Positions 47,080-59,222 of a DNA stretch of 64,000 nt are shown here, in pieces. Origin of the DNA: Larimichthys crocea (Eukaryota; Chordata; Actinopteri; Sciaenidae); NCBI RefSeq assembly GCF_000972845.2, contig NC_040032.1, forward strand, positions 6,332,316-6,396,315, read 5' to 3'. Each line of letters begins with the position of its first letter. Position 1 is the stretch's first letter. The translations under genes were made by a program, and so were the position numbers. The notes beneath the pieces were generated by a model. The model saw only the letters and a list, made by a program, of their open reading frames with translations. It was not told the DNA's origin and made no database searches.

Positions 47080-47305
47080 GAAGCGCACCAATGAGAGGCG
47101 ATGTAAGCGTTTTGAGCGACAGCCGAGGTCGGACGCACAAAATGACAGCCATTCCACGGGGAGGACCCAGATGCAGCAGGGCGGCGGGTCGTGAGCCAAG
47201 TCGCCGCCGTGGACAGTAAACACGATGCCTGTGCTGCCTGCTTAACAATAACCCTGAACCCTGACCGTTACACCATACGGTAGGCGACCTGGTCGCCTTC
47301 GACAG
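47080..47305. other. GC- and CpG-enriched block of unknown function
   Basis: About 225 bp with clearly raised G+C and CpG content (gcgacagccgaggtcggacg, gggcggcgggtcgtgagcca, agtcgccgccgtgg) in an AT-rich region. The minus strand has an open frame through it (part of 46874-47308), but no splice pair or domain is recognised. Candidates are a decayed exon, a regulatory CpG island or repeat debris. Confidence 0.35.
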
Positions 47306-47954
47306 CATGGATGCTAATGGGACAGACTGTGTTAGTCGAAAGACATTAGCGGGAGCATCAAGGTCAAAAAGTCACTTGGTGAAAAAAAGTTGTTTTGTGT
47401 CTCTTCCTTCCTCTCACATGTAGTGACGCCCACGTGTCTAAGGAGGGCTGAGAATGAAGCGCCGCTGTTACAGTATAGAGGTAAATTGCTGCTTTGTAAC
47501 TAGGGCGCACATTTGTGTGTGTTTTTGTGTGTGTACACATGCGTGCGCCGGAGTGTATTGATTTTTCTTTCCACCTCTTTTCTCATCTTTACTTTGCACG
47601 CGTATACCTCTATTTTCCTATTTGTTTGTGGACATTTTCTCAGAGTTCCCCCTGATGGAAAATGTGATCGTGTCCCATCCCCTCACTTTCTTGCTTTTCT
47701 TCATTCCTTTTTTTTTCCTCCCTCCCCCCTGACTAATAGAAATTCTGTTAGTATGTTTGTATGGGATGAGAGATGAAAATGATTTTGTGGATAGGAAGAA
47801 AGATGGCGATGGAAGGGAGGGAGTGGGCGATAAAAAAAAAAAATGGGCAGAGGATAGAAAATCGATGGGAGATGAAATATATCAGAACTCCTGGAGCAAG
47901 GTCAAGAGGATATGATCTCTCACGACACACAGTTGTGACTGCCTCACTGAGCCG
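47306..47954. other. non-coding stretch, no gene seen
   Basis: Pyrimidine-rich from about 47560 to 47740 with T runs; no gene recognised. Confidence 0.45.
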
Positions 47955-48022
47955 GAGGGAGCGAGATGGAGAGAGAGAGAGGAGGGAGACAAAGAGGGAG
48001 AGGATGAGGGAAAGAAGGAGTC
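47955..48022. repeat. purine-rich low-complexity tract
   Basis: Almost pure G/A sequence (ggagggagcgagatggagag, agagagaggagggagacaaa, gagggagaggatgagggaaa) with few pyrimidines. Confidence 0.88.
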
Positions 48023-50195
48023 ACTAAGAAAGACAAAAGAGAGCAGGGGGCCAAGACATAAAACTTTTTTCTTGAGAGAAGCCACTGTCCATTTATCAAA
48101 AAAACAGCATCCTACTCAAAGCCTGTGTGTGTCCATAAGGGCAGGAGAACTGTTACCACGAGCAGTTTGCTGATGTTGGCACAATAGGGTCTGGTAGAAA
48201 ATGTGGAAATGAATCTTCCTTCAGTCAGCTTTCTTCCCACGTTAACTAATTCAGCAGCTAAGCAGCCAAAGCGGCCAGATCAGCAGGCTGTGTCTCCACC
48301 CCGGGTCCAAGTCCTGGTTCCATATGCACAGACCATTAGAGCCCCACTCACACCTCCTACAGAGAGCAGGGCTAGATAACATCTGTCTACAGCTACCTCC
48401 CTGCAAACACTCCACCAATTAAAGAGCCATTAGCGCTCAGACTCAGTGGGCGGTGTGTGGGTCAGTATGCCTGTTTATGTTTGTGCTTATTCCCTATAGG
48501 TTAATGCAATCTTTTTCTTTTTTTTTAATGCTACATGAATTATAATATGTTGTGTACACATTTATCTACAGTACACAGAGCATGTACTCACCAAAACACA
48601 CATTTATTTCCATGTAACCTTTGTTTTCCCTTTCCACCCACTTGGCCCCACCCCCGCCATGTATCATTCATTAGTCGCCCCAGTCTTCGTCATACAATTT
48701 TAATTCATAATAGGGACAGAAGTAGGTCATTTGACAAACATGTCACATCTGCTCCAGTCAAGGCTGCGCCTCCTTTTAGCATCAATGTTTCATCCGTGCT
48801 TAACACGAGAACATGAGCTCGAGGTTAGCGGCGGGTTAGAAGCACACCTGAAATAAAGAGCTGTTTTTTTCTTTTCTTTTTTTTGTGATGACACGCCGTC
48901 GGAATCTCACAGGTTCAACCCTGCTGAGAATGCTATTATTACAGAACACTACTGTCTTGTCCTGTTTTATGAAGTGAGACAGTGAGTTGCAGCAAATACA
49001 ATCTCAATTATCCCAAGATGTATAGCTTTCTGTAGCACAAAAAAAAGCATCAGGGGTCATAGCTACATATCCGGATCCTCATGACAAAGAAAAGTCCTTA
49101 ATTGTTAGATACAATATAAAAGATCAGACCTTAACATGTGTGTAGAGCATGTGTACCTGAGATCATTAGTGTTTGTTTTAAACTACATATACTTGAATAG
49201 TGACAGTTCACATTGCACAGTGACACTTTCTTCCCTGAGCTTGTCAAAACATTGTTGCATTATTCTTTGGAAACTCCTACACGATTTCTTTGGCATTCAC
49301 AGTCGTATTACTCAGTGCGGATCTGAGCAGTTTTCCAATTTTCATCGTCATCATCAAAGCTGTAAATGTGACAAAGACAACATCAGCTGCGCGCAAAAAA
49401 AAGGCTATTTACAAAATGTCTAACAGAGGACATCGGGGAGAAAGTGAAACAAAGAGGCCAGATGAGGTGCAGACACTCCTCGGAGTGACCCAGGTGTGAG
49501 CTGGCCCCCTGTGGCGTCTTCTGTCCCTCATCGCTGACCCAGGGGAAGCGAAATGTCTGCTGTCCCCAGAGTGCCCTGCACGCCAGTCTGCTGCCCTGCA
49601 CGGCGGTCTGTGTCCACCAACTGGCTGAGTGATTGCCCAGCACGATCACAACGCACGCACACACACATATGCAGAGCCACTCATATATCATATTACATGA
49701 TATTTCACACTTTAACAGTGGTGGTCATTGTGGGTGGCACATTTATGATTTATACACATGTACAATAATAATGCTGTAAATATAAAAATGCATGTACAAA
49801 CTGCATGTCAACTGAAGCAAAAAACCCTGTGGGTTTGTATTTATGGAGGTCTGGATATTGTCCTCAAGATGTAACCATTAAACATATTCATTATTCGGTA
49901 TGACAGTGTGAGTTGTGTGTATTACACTGTGTAATATATTTGTGATCATGGGTGTTTAGTAGTAATGTGTTTTTCTTGAAGTTCCCTGTGGAGAGATAAA
50001 GCCTGCAGCCACTGAGCTTTGAACGAATCCACCGCTGGAGACAGGCTGACTTTAAAATCCCCGTGTCCAAAAAAGAGTCACTCGCTCCTCTTCCACACCG
50101 CTGCTCACACACATTAATTTGTAGTTATGGCCTAACACACTACGGTGACTTCAGCATGGATATGTGCACTGAGTTTAAAAAAGGACCAGTGGAGG
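48023..50195. other. non-coding stretch, no gene seen
   Basis: A G+C-richer part at 49490-49640 (ctggccccctgtggcgtctt, ccctgcacggcggtctgtgt) has open frames on both strands but no recognisable protein. A near-CTCF core 'ggccccctgtggcg' at about 49503 lacks one base of the motif. No gene called. Confidence 0.4.
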
Positions 50196-50455
50196 ACTTA
50201 GTGCCATCTAGTGGTGTAGTTGCTGATTGCAATCAACTGAAATCACAGATTATGGTAAAAAAAAATATGTTTATATGTTGTATGTAAAAAAACTTAACCT
50301 AGAACCAGTGTTCTGTTTGTCTCTTCAGGGCTACTGTAGACACATGGTGGTTCAACACAATGTGGGGAGGATACCCAGTGTCCCATAGCTATAAAAGGGC
50401 TTATTTTATGGTAACAAAAACATAATGATTCTTATTTTCAGGTGCTCGTACACAG
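50196..50455 (+). mobile_element. dispersed 'ggctactgtagaaaca' family, copy 3
   Basis: Contains 'gtgccatctagtggtgtagt', 'tgctgattgcaatcaactga', 'ccagtgttctgtttgtctct', 'agggctactgtagacacatg', 'cccatagctataaaagggct', 'ggtaacaaaaacataatgat' and 'tcttattttcaggtgctcgt', colinear with the copies at 30.9 and 45.0 kb. The 'tgccatctagtgg' core (50202-50214) resembles the reverse complement of a CTCF core, so the family may spread such sites. An A-rich insertion at 50255-50295 distinguishes this copy. Confidence 0.8.
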
Positions 50456-51340
50456 TGTAACTGCTGGTAACACTTTGCTTTGATGGGCCAACACCAAAAG
50501 CGATTCAAGCAATCATTTGATCCAATTCCGAAGTATGTGGTTCATGCCAATCCCAAAGAGAGGAAGATGGAGTAATATGGTGTCTGAGAGAGGTGATGAT
50601 TATGATAAAATACAGCATAGTGAGGACACAGACACTTCATACACTAGTCTCTTTGTAACGCTGACCCACATGTGTGCATTCAACCTGTACATGTCCGTAT
50701 GAGTCAGACTTTCTCTCCAGGTCTGGCCCAATGCCTTTGTCGTGTCGTGTTGTGTCTGAAAGGGCTACAAGTTAAGAAAAACAGAGAACTGTGGAGTAAC
50801 ATTAACTTCAGAAAGTCCATCCATATTATTACACTTCTGTTCTCTATATCTATCCCTGAGAGTGGCCTACAGCGGCGTTGTGATTGAACATGCTTGTGTT
50901 TTTAGTGAAGGGTTCAAACTGAAATAACAGATAGGAGTTAACATTATGAAGAAAGGTAACAATAGCAAGAGGAAACAATGCCAATGTGGAACGTGAGGTT
51001 CACTTTCATTTTCCGGGCAGATCTGCCAAGTTCCTCCAAGTCAAACTCACAGAACTGTGTGTAATACTCTGCCAAATCTTCCATTTCTGGACAAGCTCTA
51101 GTTGTCAGATCTATTTTCATAATAAAGAGTGATAACCAAATTACACATCCCGCCGTACACCGGCAGTTACCTCATGAACTCTCCCTAGGAGCCTGTCTGA
51201 CGTCGTGTGCGATAGAGTCAGCGTCACAATTATTCCAACAGACTAACAGACTTTTATATCAGTTAATAAGTCATGGAAAATGTCTTCCCCCCTCCACAGA
51301 AAGCCACAAAAACTGATACGCTGATTGAAAACACAATTAT
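50456..51340. other. non-coding stretch, no gene seen
   Basis: Unique-looking sequence without recognised features. Confidence 0.45.
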
Positions 51341-51390
51341 GCTTCTCATATTCCATTGCTGCCATCAGATTTCACACGCTGGACCTTTAA
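51341..51390 (+). mobile_element. 3' terminal fragment of the same dispersed family
   Basis: 'catattccattgctgccatc', then 'agatttcacacgctggacct' and 'ttaa'. In my recollection of fish genomes the family ends 'attccatttctgcca...cacactggacctttaa', which is the reverse complement of its 'ttaaaggtccagtgtg' start. The tip is therefore kept here while the body is lost. It is separated from copy 3 by about 890 bp of unrelated sequence. Confidence 0.5.
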
Positions 51391-51827
51391 ATCCTCAAAG
51401 GAATTATCAGTTTGTGTTTGCTGCACAATATGAAACTTGTGAAATTGGCAATGAATCTGTCACTAACACTGTTCTGGCTAGGGAAGCTGAAACCAGACAA
51501 CCAGGCAGTTTAGTGTCAGAGCTCATGGCTAATAGGCTCATTCATAGACATTAGGTTTATTAATGACCATATTAGCTAACAACAATGCCAACGTTGTTCC
51601 AATGCCAATGTTCTGCTGAAACTAGAAATAAAGCAAAAAAACACAGGCATATCCAGTTTTTTTTTTATGGCATTTAAGGAATTTCTGCTGTGCATCCTCA
51701 TTTTGTCCTGCTAGTTTGTGAACTGGCAGTTATTGCCAAAAGAAAAGAAAATAGCCATTTCCCTGCAGACTCCGAACATCAATTCTGCAAACTACAGTGG
51801 ATCTTGATCCAGACTGCGAAGAAGAGC

Positions 51828-51878
51828 AGAAGAGAGAGAAAAGGAGAAGAGAAAAGGAGGAGAGGAGGGGAGGAGAGG
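51828..51878. repeat. 51-nt pure purine tract
   Basis: No pyrimidine between 51828 and 51878 (agaagagagagaaaaggaga, then agagaaaaggagg and aggaggggaggagagg). A pyrimidine-rich stretch follows at about 51970-52022 (ctctctccctctctttctct). Such tracts can form triplex (H-DNA). In a transcript the two could pair imperfectly across a spacer of about 100 nt. Confidence 0.9.
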
Positions 51879-52022
51879 TACACTCAGACAACCTCTGTCT
51901 CTTCCACTTATTGTTACAAGTAGAATATTTATCCATGCCTCAGTGCCCAACAAGAAAACACTGGAAGTCATTCTCTCTCCCTCTCTTTCTCTCTCCCCCG
52001 CTCTGTCTCTTCCACTCACTCT

Positions 52023-52406
52023 CTGCATGCTTGCTAGCAAGTTATGTAAAAAAGAGAGCTGTCCACTTAATCAAAAACAAAGTAAACAAGATACAGGCCA
52101 AGCCAGTGCGCCACAACATTCCACATATTCCTCTTTGAGGGTGAATGCACGCCAGTGTTAACTGTAAAATAAGCTCTTTTTTGAGAGTTGCACGATATGT
52201 TTTCCTGTCTCATAAAGCCTTAAAAGAAAAAAAATCCCAAAGCAAAACAATTACGGCTTCACTTGATGACAGCCACCGGGATTATGAGTGCTAATGAGCA
52301 CAATCAACAACACTTGAAGCGGCTGCATGTGTTTGCACACGTGCCCGCCTCTGTTCCCCGTTTCTGCACCGATAGTTTGCAGTGCATCGCAAGAAGACAT
52401 GTACTG
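52023..52406. other. non-coding stretch, no gene seen
   Basis: No gene or repeat family recognised between the pyrimidine-rich tract and the MITE at 52407. Confidence 0.45.
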
Positions 52407-52676
52407 CAGGGCTGCAACTCAGCCCACAGCATTATTGTCATTGGTGATTAATCTGTTCGTTATTCCTGTTAATCAATTAAAATGTCGCAAAGTGCAGAAA
52501 AATGGCCATTGCAGATTTACCAGAATCCAAAGGAGAGTCCTGATATTCATTTTACAAAGATATTCTCATTTAAGAAGCTGAAAATAGCCATGTTTGGTTA
52601 ATAAATGACCTAAACAATCAGTTTACTCTTAAAATTCTGATGAATTTTCTGCCAATCAACTAATTGATGAATCTGC
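52407..52676 (+). mobile_element. hAT-like MITE ('cagggctgcaac' family)
   Basis: Begins 'cagggctgcaactcagccca', then 'ggtgattaatctgttcgtta' and 'ttcctgttaatcaattaaaa' with 'tgtcgcaaagtgcagaaaaa'. Later 'attctcatttaagaagctga' appears, and the end is 'gccaatcaactaattgatga' then 'atctgcac', an approximate inverted repeat of the start. Known: elements starting CAGGGCTGCAAC and carrying this 'gattaatctgttgatta...catttaagaagctg' order are abundant hAT-type MITEs in fish. No open transposase. The 8-bp target duplication could not be verified. Confidence 0.8.
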
Positions 52677-55276
52677 ACACCTTTTCATCAACATATTGAA
52701 CTATTTGGACCGTGCAGCATTTGAAAATGGACTTTGCTGACGCACACTGCAGTCATTTGCCATTAGCTGCTCCTGTCATTTGCCATTTATTGAGTGTTTG
52801 TGTGTATGAGACATACGGCAGCTCATCACATTATGTTATGGTCCTGTCAGCTGCACTCCCACTGTGTTGTCAAACACCATCGTACACGTCACATTCATTT
52901 GAGGGAGACAAAGTGTTGATGCAGTTGCGTCCGTGTGCGAATTAGCAGTCATGCCCGTCTGTTTTAAAGGAACACGGGACGTGTCATCACCGAGACGCCA
53001 TGTTTAGAACTCACATTTGCAAGCTGATGATATTCAGGAGTTGATTACCTGGAGGTAAAGCAACACTAACCTAAGTGAACGTTTTCATCAGCCAGCCAAT
53101 TTTACACCTTTAGCGAAAACCTGTGTTTGGGGTGTTTACAGAACAACCTGTTAAAAATGCGAGGAACATACTAACAACACATTTCCCCTGCAAACAAGAA
53201 CAATCAAATCCCCTTGCTGTTCTTGCCTTTGTTCCCCTTTTAGTAGTGACAAGCCCAGACGGTAGAGGGAGGTGGATAGAGGAATGGGAGCTGCCTGCCT
53301 GTGTCCTATTTGTAGCAGTTGCCAGACTCCATAAAATCCCCCTCTAGTTGTGGAGAATATGTCGCCCACCCACTGACAGCCTCCTCAGCTTGACACACTC
53401 TGCATTGCCAGTGGGAGATACTGGGAAGAGATATGAAATCCAGCTGGGTTAATCCTGTTACACAGTTATGCACAAACCACAATCTCACCTAGAGAACGCA
53501 TACATGCGTAAATCAAGCAGCACCTTAGATACTGGAGCTGGAGTTTCCATGTTTTTAAATCCAAACTAGGTTATTTTACCTGCTCATATCGCAGGCCTGA
53601 GAATGACTTACACTGCACAAAACTAGTATGCATCCCCCTTATGTCATGTAGTTAGCTAAAACATAAACAGAGAATGTTGTGCATGAGCCGACAATTTCAC
53701 ATTTATCACCCAGAATAAACTGAATGCACCAATCTTTAAAATGATGTCTGCTTGATTATTTTTAAAAAAATAGCAATTAAATTTCAGGAACAGTCTTCTC
53801 TAAACCCGTTAAGTATTCAGCCTCTTGAAATTGGCTGCAAGTTAGAGATTAATATTCTTCATGCACATGTCTCTCTTTTTTTTTTTTTTCTAATATTGAA
53901 AAAGAATTAAGTCTATTTAGAAAAGCAAGTGAGTTGGAAACAAATTAATGGGGAGAAAGTGACCAAACACATACAACGAATTTCAATTACCTCCCTGTTC
54001 TGACTGAGCTCAGACACTAGTTCCCATCGCACAATAACCACAGTCTGACTGAGTATATGTATGTATATAAAAAAAGATATATTATTAAGTGTCGTAAAGC
54101 ACCATAAGTTATTTTTACAATTCGGCTTGAAGCACTCATTGCTCTATTTTACAGACAGAAGCTGTAACCTGCAGTGTGTTAGTTCTCCAGAACTCTCATC
54201 TTATGTGACTCAGTGCACCATCTCATGCGTCAGTCACCAAGGCCGCCTTCATGATGTCTGTCACATCTCTGAAAGGTTTGGTGCTTTCCACTTCCTTTTC
54301 AGCAGTGTAAAACGCACAGCAGGCGCAGGTGTACAACCTTTTCACTCCATGCATGTTGTTTTCTTACGTCCCCCCCCCACGCAAAGAACTTCTCCTTGCT
54401 GTTTACAGCAAACAAACAAAATGCACCACCGCTGCTGCACATACCCACCAACACAGAGAGCTTTACATGTGATTAGGACTCACAGTGCCAGGAGGAGAAA
54501 AACAGTCAATTTTTTTAGCTAGGGAAAGGGAAGTGCACTTCAGCCGCGCTTCCATTAGTCACATAGCAACCGCAGCCGCCATCACTAGAGTGAAGAAAGA
54601 CAGAAGCCTATCCGCCTTTGACTAGAACAGTTTTGCTTTTCAAGTTCGTATCATTCTGCAACAGTCCCGGCCCCAAAACCTTCAAGATTCTTTACATTTT
54701 AGGGATTCAGTGCTCTTATCAAGTCTAACTCCTATCCAATAACTCAATCATTATAGCAGTTCATTTGTGTGAACACGGGCCACGCCACAAGTGAAAACAA
54801 CTTAAAAGCCTTCCTTGATATCTTATCTTGGGCCTTTAACCAGCAGTTGAGGTGCACAGTGTCAGCTTCTTGTCACTCTGTCAGCTACCCTAGTGTCCCA
54901 CTCCATGTTAACATGCAAGTCCCTATCCAGTAGACATTAACATGCAGGGCCAGCAGCCGCTAGGTGGGCCTGAGCAGAGCCCAAGGCAGGTGGCAGATAG
55001 TCAATGTGCATGCTCCTAAATCATTCATGTAGCCGGGTGGAGGGGATTGCGTGTGTTTGCGAGTGTTTGTGTGTGTGTGTGAGCAGAGAGAAAGGAGCAG
55101 CTTCTATTGATGTTGCAATGTAAGAATAGAACAAGTGAGAGGGAGCACTGGATGAAATAGTATTCCAAAGCCTTTGTGGGATCCCACGAGTGGATACAAT
55201 TCATTTGTATATTCCTCATTACCATATTGGTCCCTTGGATGGAGCAAGGAAAAAGATAAAGAAATGTAGGAAAAGC
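52677..55276. other. non-coding stretch, no gene seen
   Basis: No gene recognised. T-rich runs at 53876-53890, a C9 run at about 54370-54378, and a GT-rich stretch at 55050-55081. Open frames of about 150 codons at 54061-54522 (plus) and 55025-55486 (minus) are unsupported; the latter is driven by a purine-rich plus strand. Confidence 0.45.
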
Positions 55277-55295
55277 AAAAAAAAAAAAAAAAAAA
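55277..55295. repeat. poly(A) run, 19 nt
   Basis: Nineteen A followed by a purine-rich 'ggaggaggtgaagccgggga'. Confidence 0.95.
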
Positions 55296-57180
55296 GGAGG
55301 AGGTGAAGCCGGGGAGGGAAGGGAGTGTGGGTTGATGGGATTGGAAAGATGAGAGGGAAGCAGGAAGGTGAAACTGACATTCTTGAGAAGGGGCAGGCCA
55401 TGCGGGCGAGGTTTTGTTAATGAATTAGTATGCATGGCTGGTACCACACAATGACCTCGAGCGAGGAGCTGACACGCCACAGACACTAGACTGAAACTAA
55501 CTCTAACACCACAAATTATTACCTTTTCATTATGGAAATTAGCCCTTCCTTCTCATTCCTCCCACTCTGTCTCTGTCGCGCTCCTCTCACCTGTTCTTTT
55601 TCTATTCCTCACATCTCCACGCTTGCTCTGGTATATATCGGAGGAAGAATGGTGTTGACTCTGAAAAGCAATTACCTGTCATTTACCTGTCTCTCTCTCG
55701 CTCTGATAATGAATTTCAAGTGAAAGGTGAAATAATTATCTTTTCTCCAACAAAATCAAAGCTGGGGGCGGGGACAGCCACTGTCACAATATGTGGCATG
55801 CCATATGGGATTAAAGGATTCTCTAGAACACGTACGCCCACGTACAGTACACACACAAACACACATATACAGTACAGAGTTGTTCTTTGAACTGCATTTG
55901 CATGAAGAATACCTCAGCCTTAGCCGAGACCGTGACAGCAAGTCATCCCTGTGCTATCTGATGGCCTGTGTGATCTTAAAGTTTAGCTTTTGATCTGAAA
56001 GCAAAACTCATGTGGAAGCAGACGCACTGCAGCTGTGATAAACTGATTTGCCAAGAACATAGACAGCAAGATGACCATTTATACTCGTCAGGACACTGGA
56101 GCAGTTTATACATTTTGGGGGAGGGAAAAAAAAAAATCACAGATTTCAGAGTATTTTCAAGTACGCTCAGGGATTTAAGAAGAGACTTCGGCAACACTGC
56201 AGCACGAGGAAAAGGGTTTTCAGATGAATCAAGTGCATCAGACACACTGTAACTGACGTTAAGCCTCTCCTTTAGGCAGACAAGCTTTTACAACTGATGC
56301 CAGACTAAAGTGCTGATCTAAATATAGTATCTAAAGACAGAGACAAGTTAAGGGGGAAGTTCTTTTAAACCACAAAGCCACTACTAAATATTTTAAACAT
56401 GGATTCATTTGAATAAAGGAAACCCCGAACAGGAATGGAGAGGAGGAAACATAACACCAGACACACAAGGTTTTTTAAGGGGAATCGATGAGGATACTTT
56501 AAGTTTCCATCAGCAAACTAAAACAAACAAAAAATCACTACGACAACTCTGGGAAAATATATTTAAAAAAACACTGAACCATGGTATGAAATATATCTAA
56601 GATACACAGAAAGAGCAGCTGTCAAAGCATCAGTAAAGAAACGCTGCTGCTTTTTTTTAACTTAATGGTATCTTTATACAGTCCCTGGCTTCTATCCCTG
56701 CAACCCCATAAAAGCTTCAGTTTGCACCACAAACAAAACACTCCAGTCATTTTGCTCCAGAAATACATAGAAGGCCTTAAACTGTGTGTGACTGTATCTT
56801 TCCAGGCTACTTAAGATCAAGAGAAAGCAGAAAGCACAGTAGACAGATCATATGGAGGCAGAGTGCAAACACTTTCTCAGGGGAAATGACCTGACTCCCT
56901 CAACAACCTGGATGCTAATCAAATATCTGGCCTGCTGTCAAGTTATGCCACAGAACAATGAAAAGCGTGCGTGAAGAAGCACCAACTCATCACTGTTTGC
57001 TAAGCCATGTTTGTTAAGTAAGACGGCCATTTCCTCACACACAGCTCTCTTTGTTTTCTTGATTAAATATTTAGTCCAGGCATCAGTTGAGAAAGACAAA
57101 GAATTGTACTCAGCATTGGAATTAAGCTGCTTTCTTGAAATTCATATTTAAAGAAAACTTGTATTTAAAGCAATAACCTG
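55296..57180. other. non-coding stretch, no gene seen
   Basis: AT-rich sequence without recognised repeats; open frames at 55976-56252 overlap on both strands. Confidence 0.45.
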
Positions 57181-57456
57181 TGGGAGTCTGAGTCCCGCGT
57201 GGAAGCCATCTTGTGCCGGTGCTTAAAGAGGAAGCGCGCCTCAACATTCTTCCTTTTATGTGGTGTATGAGTGGACGGGTTCTCAGATTTGATTGGATAC
57301 TGGATGTGTGATGAAATGACAGCTAATTAAGGTAAATACTGAATGAGGTACAGATAATTGGCTTATTTTGAATGTACAGTATCTTTGTTTATATGGTGAA
57401 GAGTGAATTGAGAAAATATGTTATCTCTTGTTACCTTTGTCAACTCTCCCTTCTAG

Positions 57457-57531
57457 AGCTCTGACCTGATAGGCCAGTTTGAGATGGAGAGGCGGGCTCT
57501 CGTACACCTGAACTGTTTGAGCTGTGTAAAG
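57457..57531 (+). other. candidate 75-nt exon
   Basis: Seen: 'tgtcaactctcccttctag' (acceptor AG at 57455-57456) precedes 75 nt, which are open in one frame for 25 codons (SSDLIGQFEMERRALVHLNC, then LSCVK). They end at AAAG|GTAAAA. The phase is 0-0. Upstream, 57181-57240 is CpG-richer than average (gtcccgcgtggaagccatct). No protein family recognised. The donor is moderate (GTAAAA). It could be a real or non-coding-RNA exon, or chance. Confidence 0.22.
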
Positions 57532-57731
57532 GTAAAAAAAAGTTTTCCTCCATGTTTTGTTTTATTTCATGTTTCTTTGGAGACTGCCTATTTGTTTATG
57601 CCTGATGTTTTCTTGTATCATGCAACCCTGCACCTCACCTTGCAAAAATATGTACACATTAGACTGCCTATCACAGAGAACAACCGCTCGATAAACTCTG
57701 TTTTATTGTTCTGATGGTTCTGATGGGGAAG

Positions 57732-57772
57732 GTACGAACGAGGAGGCGCAGCGTCGAATGGGAGGTGAGCAG
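57732..57772 (+). other. candidate 41-nt exon
   Basis: Acceptor-like 'ctctgttttattgttctg...gatggggaag' ends at 57731. It is followed by 41 nt containing five CpGs and then CAG|GTAAGT at 57773, a consensus-perfect donor. Readings include TNEEAQRRMGGEQ and VRTRRRSVEWEVS. The tract before the AG is interrupted by G-rich 'gatggggaag', which weakens the case. It lies 200 bp after the preceding exon candidate on the same strand. Confidence 0.2.
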
Positions 57773-58049
57773 GTAAGTCAGAATGCATTTTTCAGGATTT
57801 TTAGCATATTTGGAAAATACTGGATGATCTTTAAATATCCTGACATCCATAATCTATTTTCTGTGTGTGTGCATACTGTATGTGAATGTCAAAGTGTGTA
57901 TGGTCTACTTATGGCCCAGAGCATGATGCCTCTGTCGATATCCAATCACAGTGAAAAACTACACTGTGAGAACTAAAAGCGAACCCCAGGGAGCATCAGA
58001 CATTTATCTGTGCCTAACAGGCTTCCTCAGAGTTGTCTGGGACAGACAG
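57773..58049. other. non-coding stretch, no gene seen
   Basis: No recognised feature. Confidence 0.45.
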
Positions 58050-58067
58050 ACACACACACACACACAC
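58050..58067. repeat. (AC)9 microsatellite
   Basis: Short AC array preceded by 'gacagacag'. Confidence 0.9.
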
Positions 58068-58214
58068 TCCCTCACATACACTGTATAGCTAGTGTTTGTA
58101 TTTCATAAAATGAATAGATTCACACCTTTCAAATCATGAAATTATGAAAAAATATGCGGACTGAGTGTAAGGAACAGGCTTGTATAGATTTTCTACACAT
58201 GAAAAAAGATGATT

Positions 58215-58285
58215 TCCATCCATCTATCTATCCATATATCCATATCCACATCCATACATCTATTCTTCCCTCCATCATTCATTCT
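58215..58285. repeat. degenerate (CATC/TATC)n repeat
   Basis: Imperfect tetranucleotide words 'catccatctatctatccata', 'tatccatatccacatccata' and 'catcattcattc' form an old, mutated microsatellite. Confidence 0.8.
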
Positions 58286-59222
58286 TTGGCCATGAGGTTT
58301 ATCTCGTACAGTATGTAATAGCTGGAAAATCTGATTTAATGTTCTTGATAGTCCAATCTGTTTTTGCAACGTAACTATGCTGCAATAATAATAATATTAA
58401 TAAAAAACACCATTTGGTAGTAAGCTCATTTTTTGATATGCTTTTTACAACTCACCAAATGCAGATAAAGAGGAACTAATGAGCAAAAAGCTGAAAAACG
58501 TGGTTTGTTTATATCACATTATTTCTTGCTCTCAGCTGACTGTCCATTTTGCACCAGAGACAGTAGCAGAGACAAAAAAAACCCAACAAAAACCAGGCTG
58601 CAATGAGGCGTCATAAACAGAGAAAAATTGATAGAGCAACTTAGACAGAGTGCAATCCACAGATAAAGAGAAGAGGCGCACGCTGGAATCTCAGCATCTG
58701 ATCCACGAGCAGAGGTGGGCTCTTTGATCTCTGGAGAATGGCTCGGTTTGTGGAAAGCTGATTGGAGACAAATCTGTGTGACACGTGAGAAAAATATCGT
58801 ATGATTTTTATCTCTCTTGTAACAGTGACGTGACTGTGTGCTCGACACTGAAACATAAAGTGGTTTACTCTTTTTGGCACACGGTGTCAATAGTAATGTA
58901 TCCCTGTAACCTCATTAACACAGAGAGCACTCTCAGTCCGCCACATTTATTTTATCTGAAAGAATCTTTTACACCTAAAAAACTTTCCCGGTTACTTTTC
59001 ATGGCCAAAAAATTCTTCCATTCTTTCCATTCTCTCACTCTCTCGCGCCCTACTTTTCCACAGGCAAAAGTTGATTTTATGCAAATGTTCACTAATGCTA
59101 ATGTTTGAAGGCTGGCACAGGCCTCATTTGCATATGGCAGCACACTCAGCCAGTGAAACAGAGTGACATGCTGACCCTGGTCAGGTTGCCAGGGGAACAC
59201 CCCCCCACCACCGAACCATCCA
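58286..59222. other. non-coding stretch, no gene seen
   Basis: Open frames on both strands at 58519-59108, none with splice or motif support. Confidence 0.45.

Noticed and set aside
46874..47308. 144-codon minus-strand open frame
   Set aside because: Openness arises from a GC-rich block and low-complexity flanks. No recognisable motif, start context or splice pair.
49503..49517. CTCF site in 'ggccccctgtggcg'
   Set aside because: One base of the core is missing, which breaks the motif spacing.
55025..55486. 153-codon minus-strand open frame rich in Phe, Ser and Pro
   Set aside because: Translation of a purine-rich plus strand with an A19 run; composition explains it.
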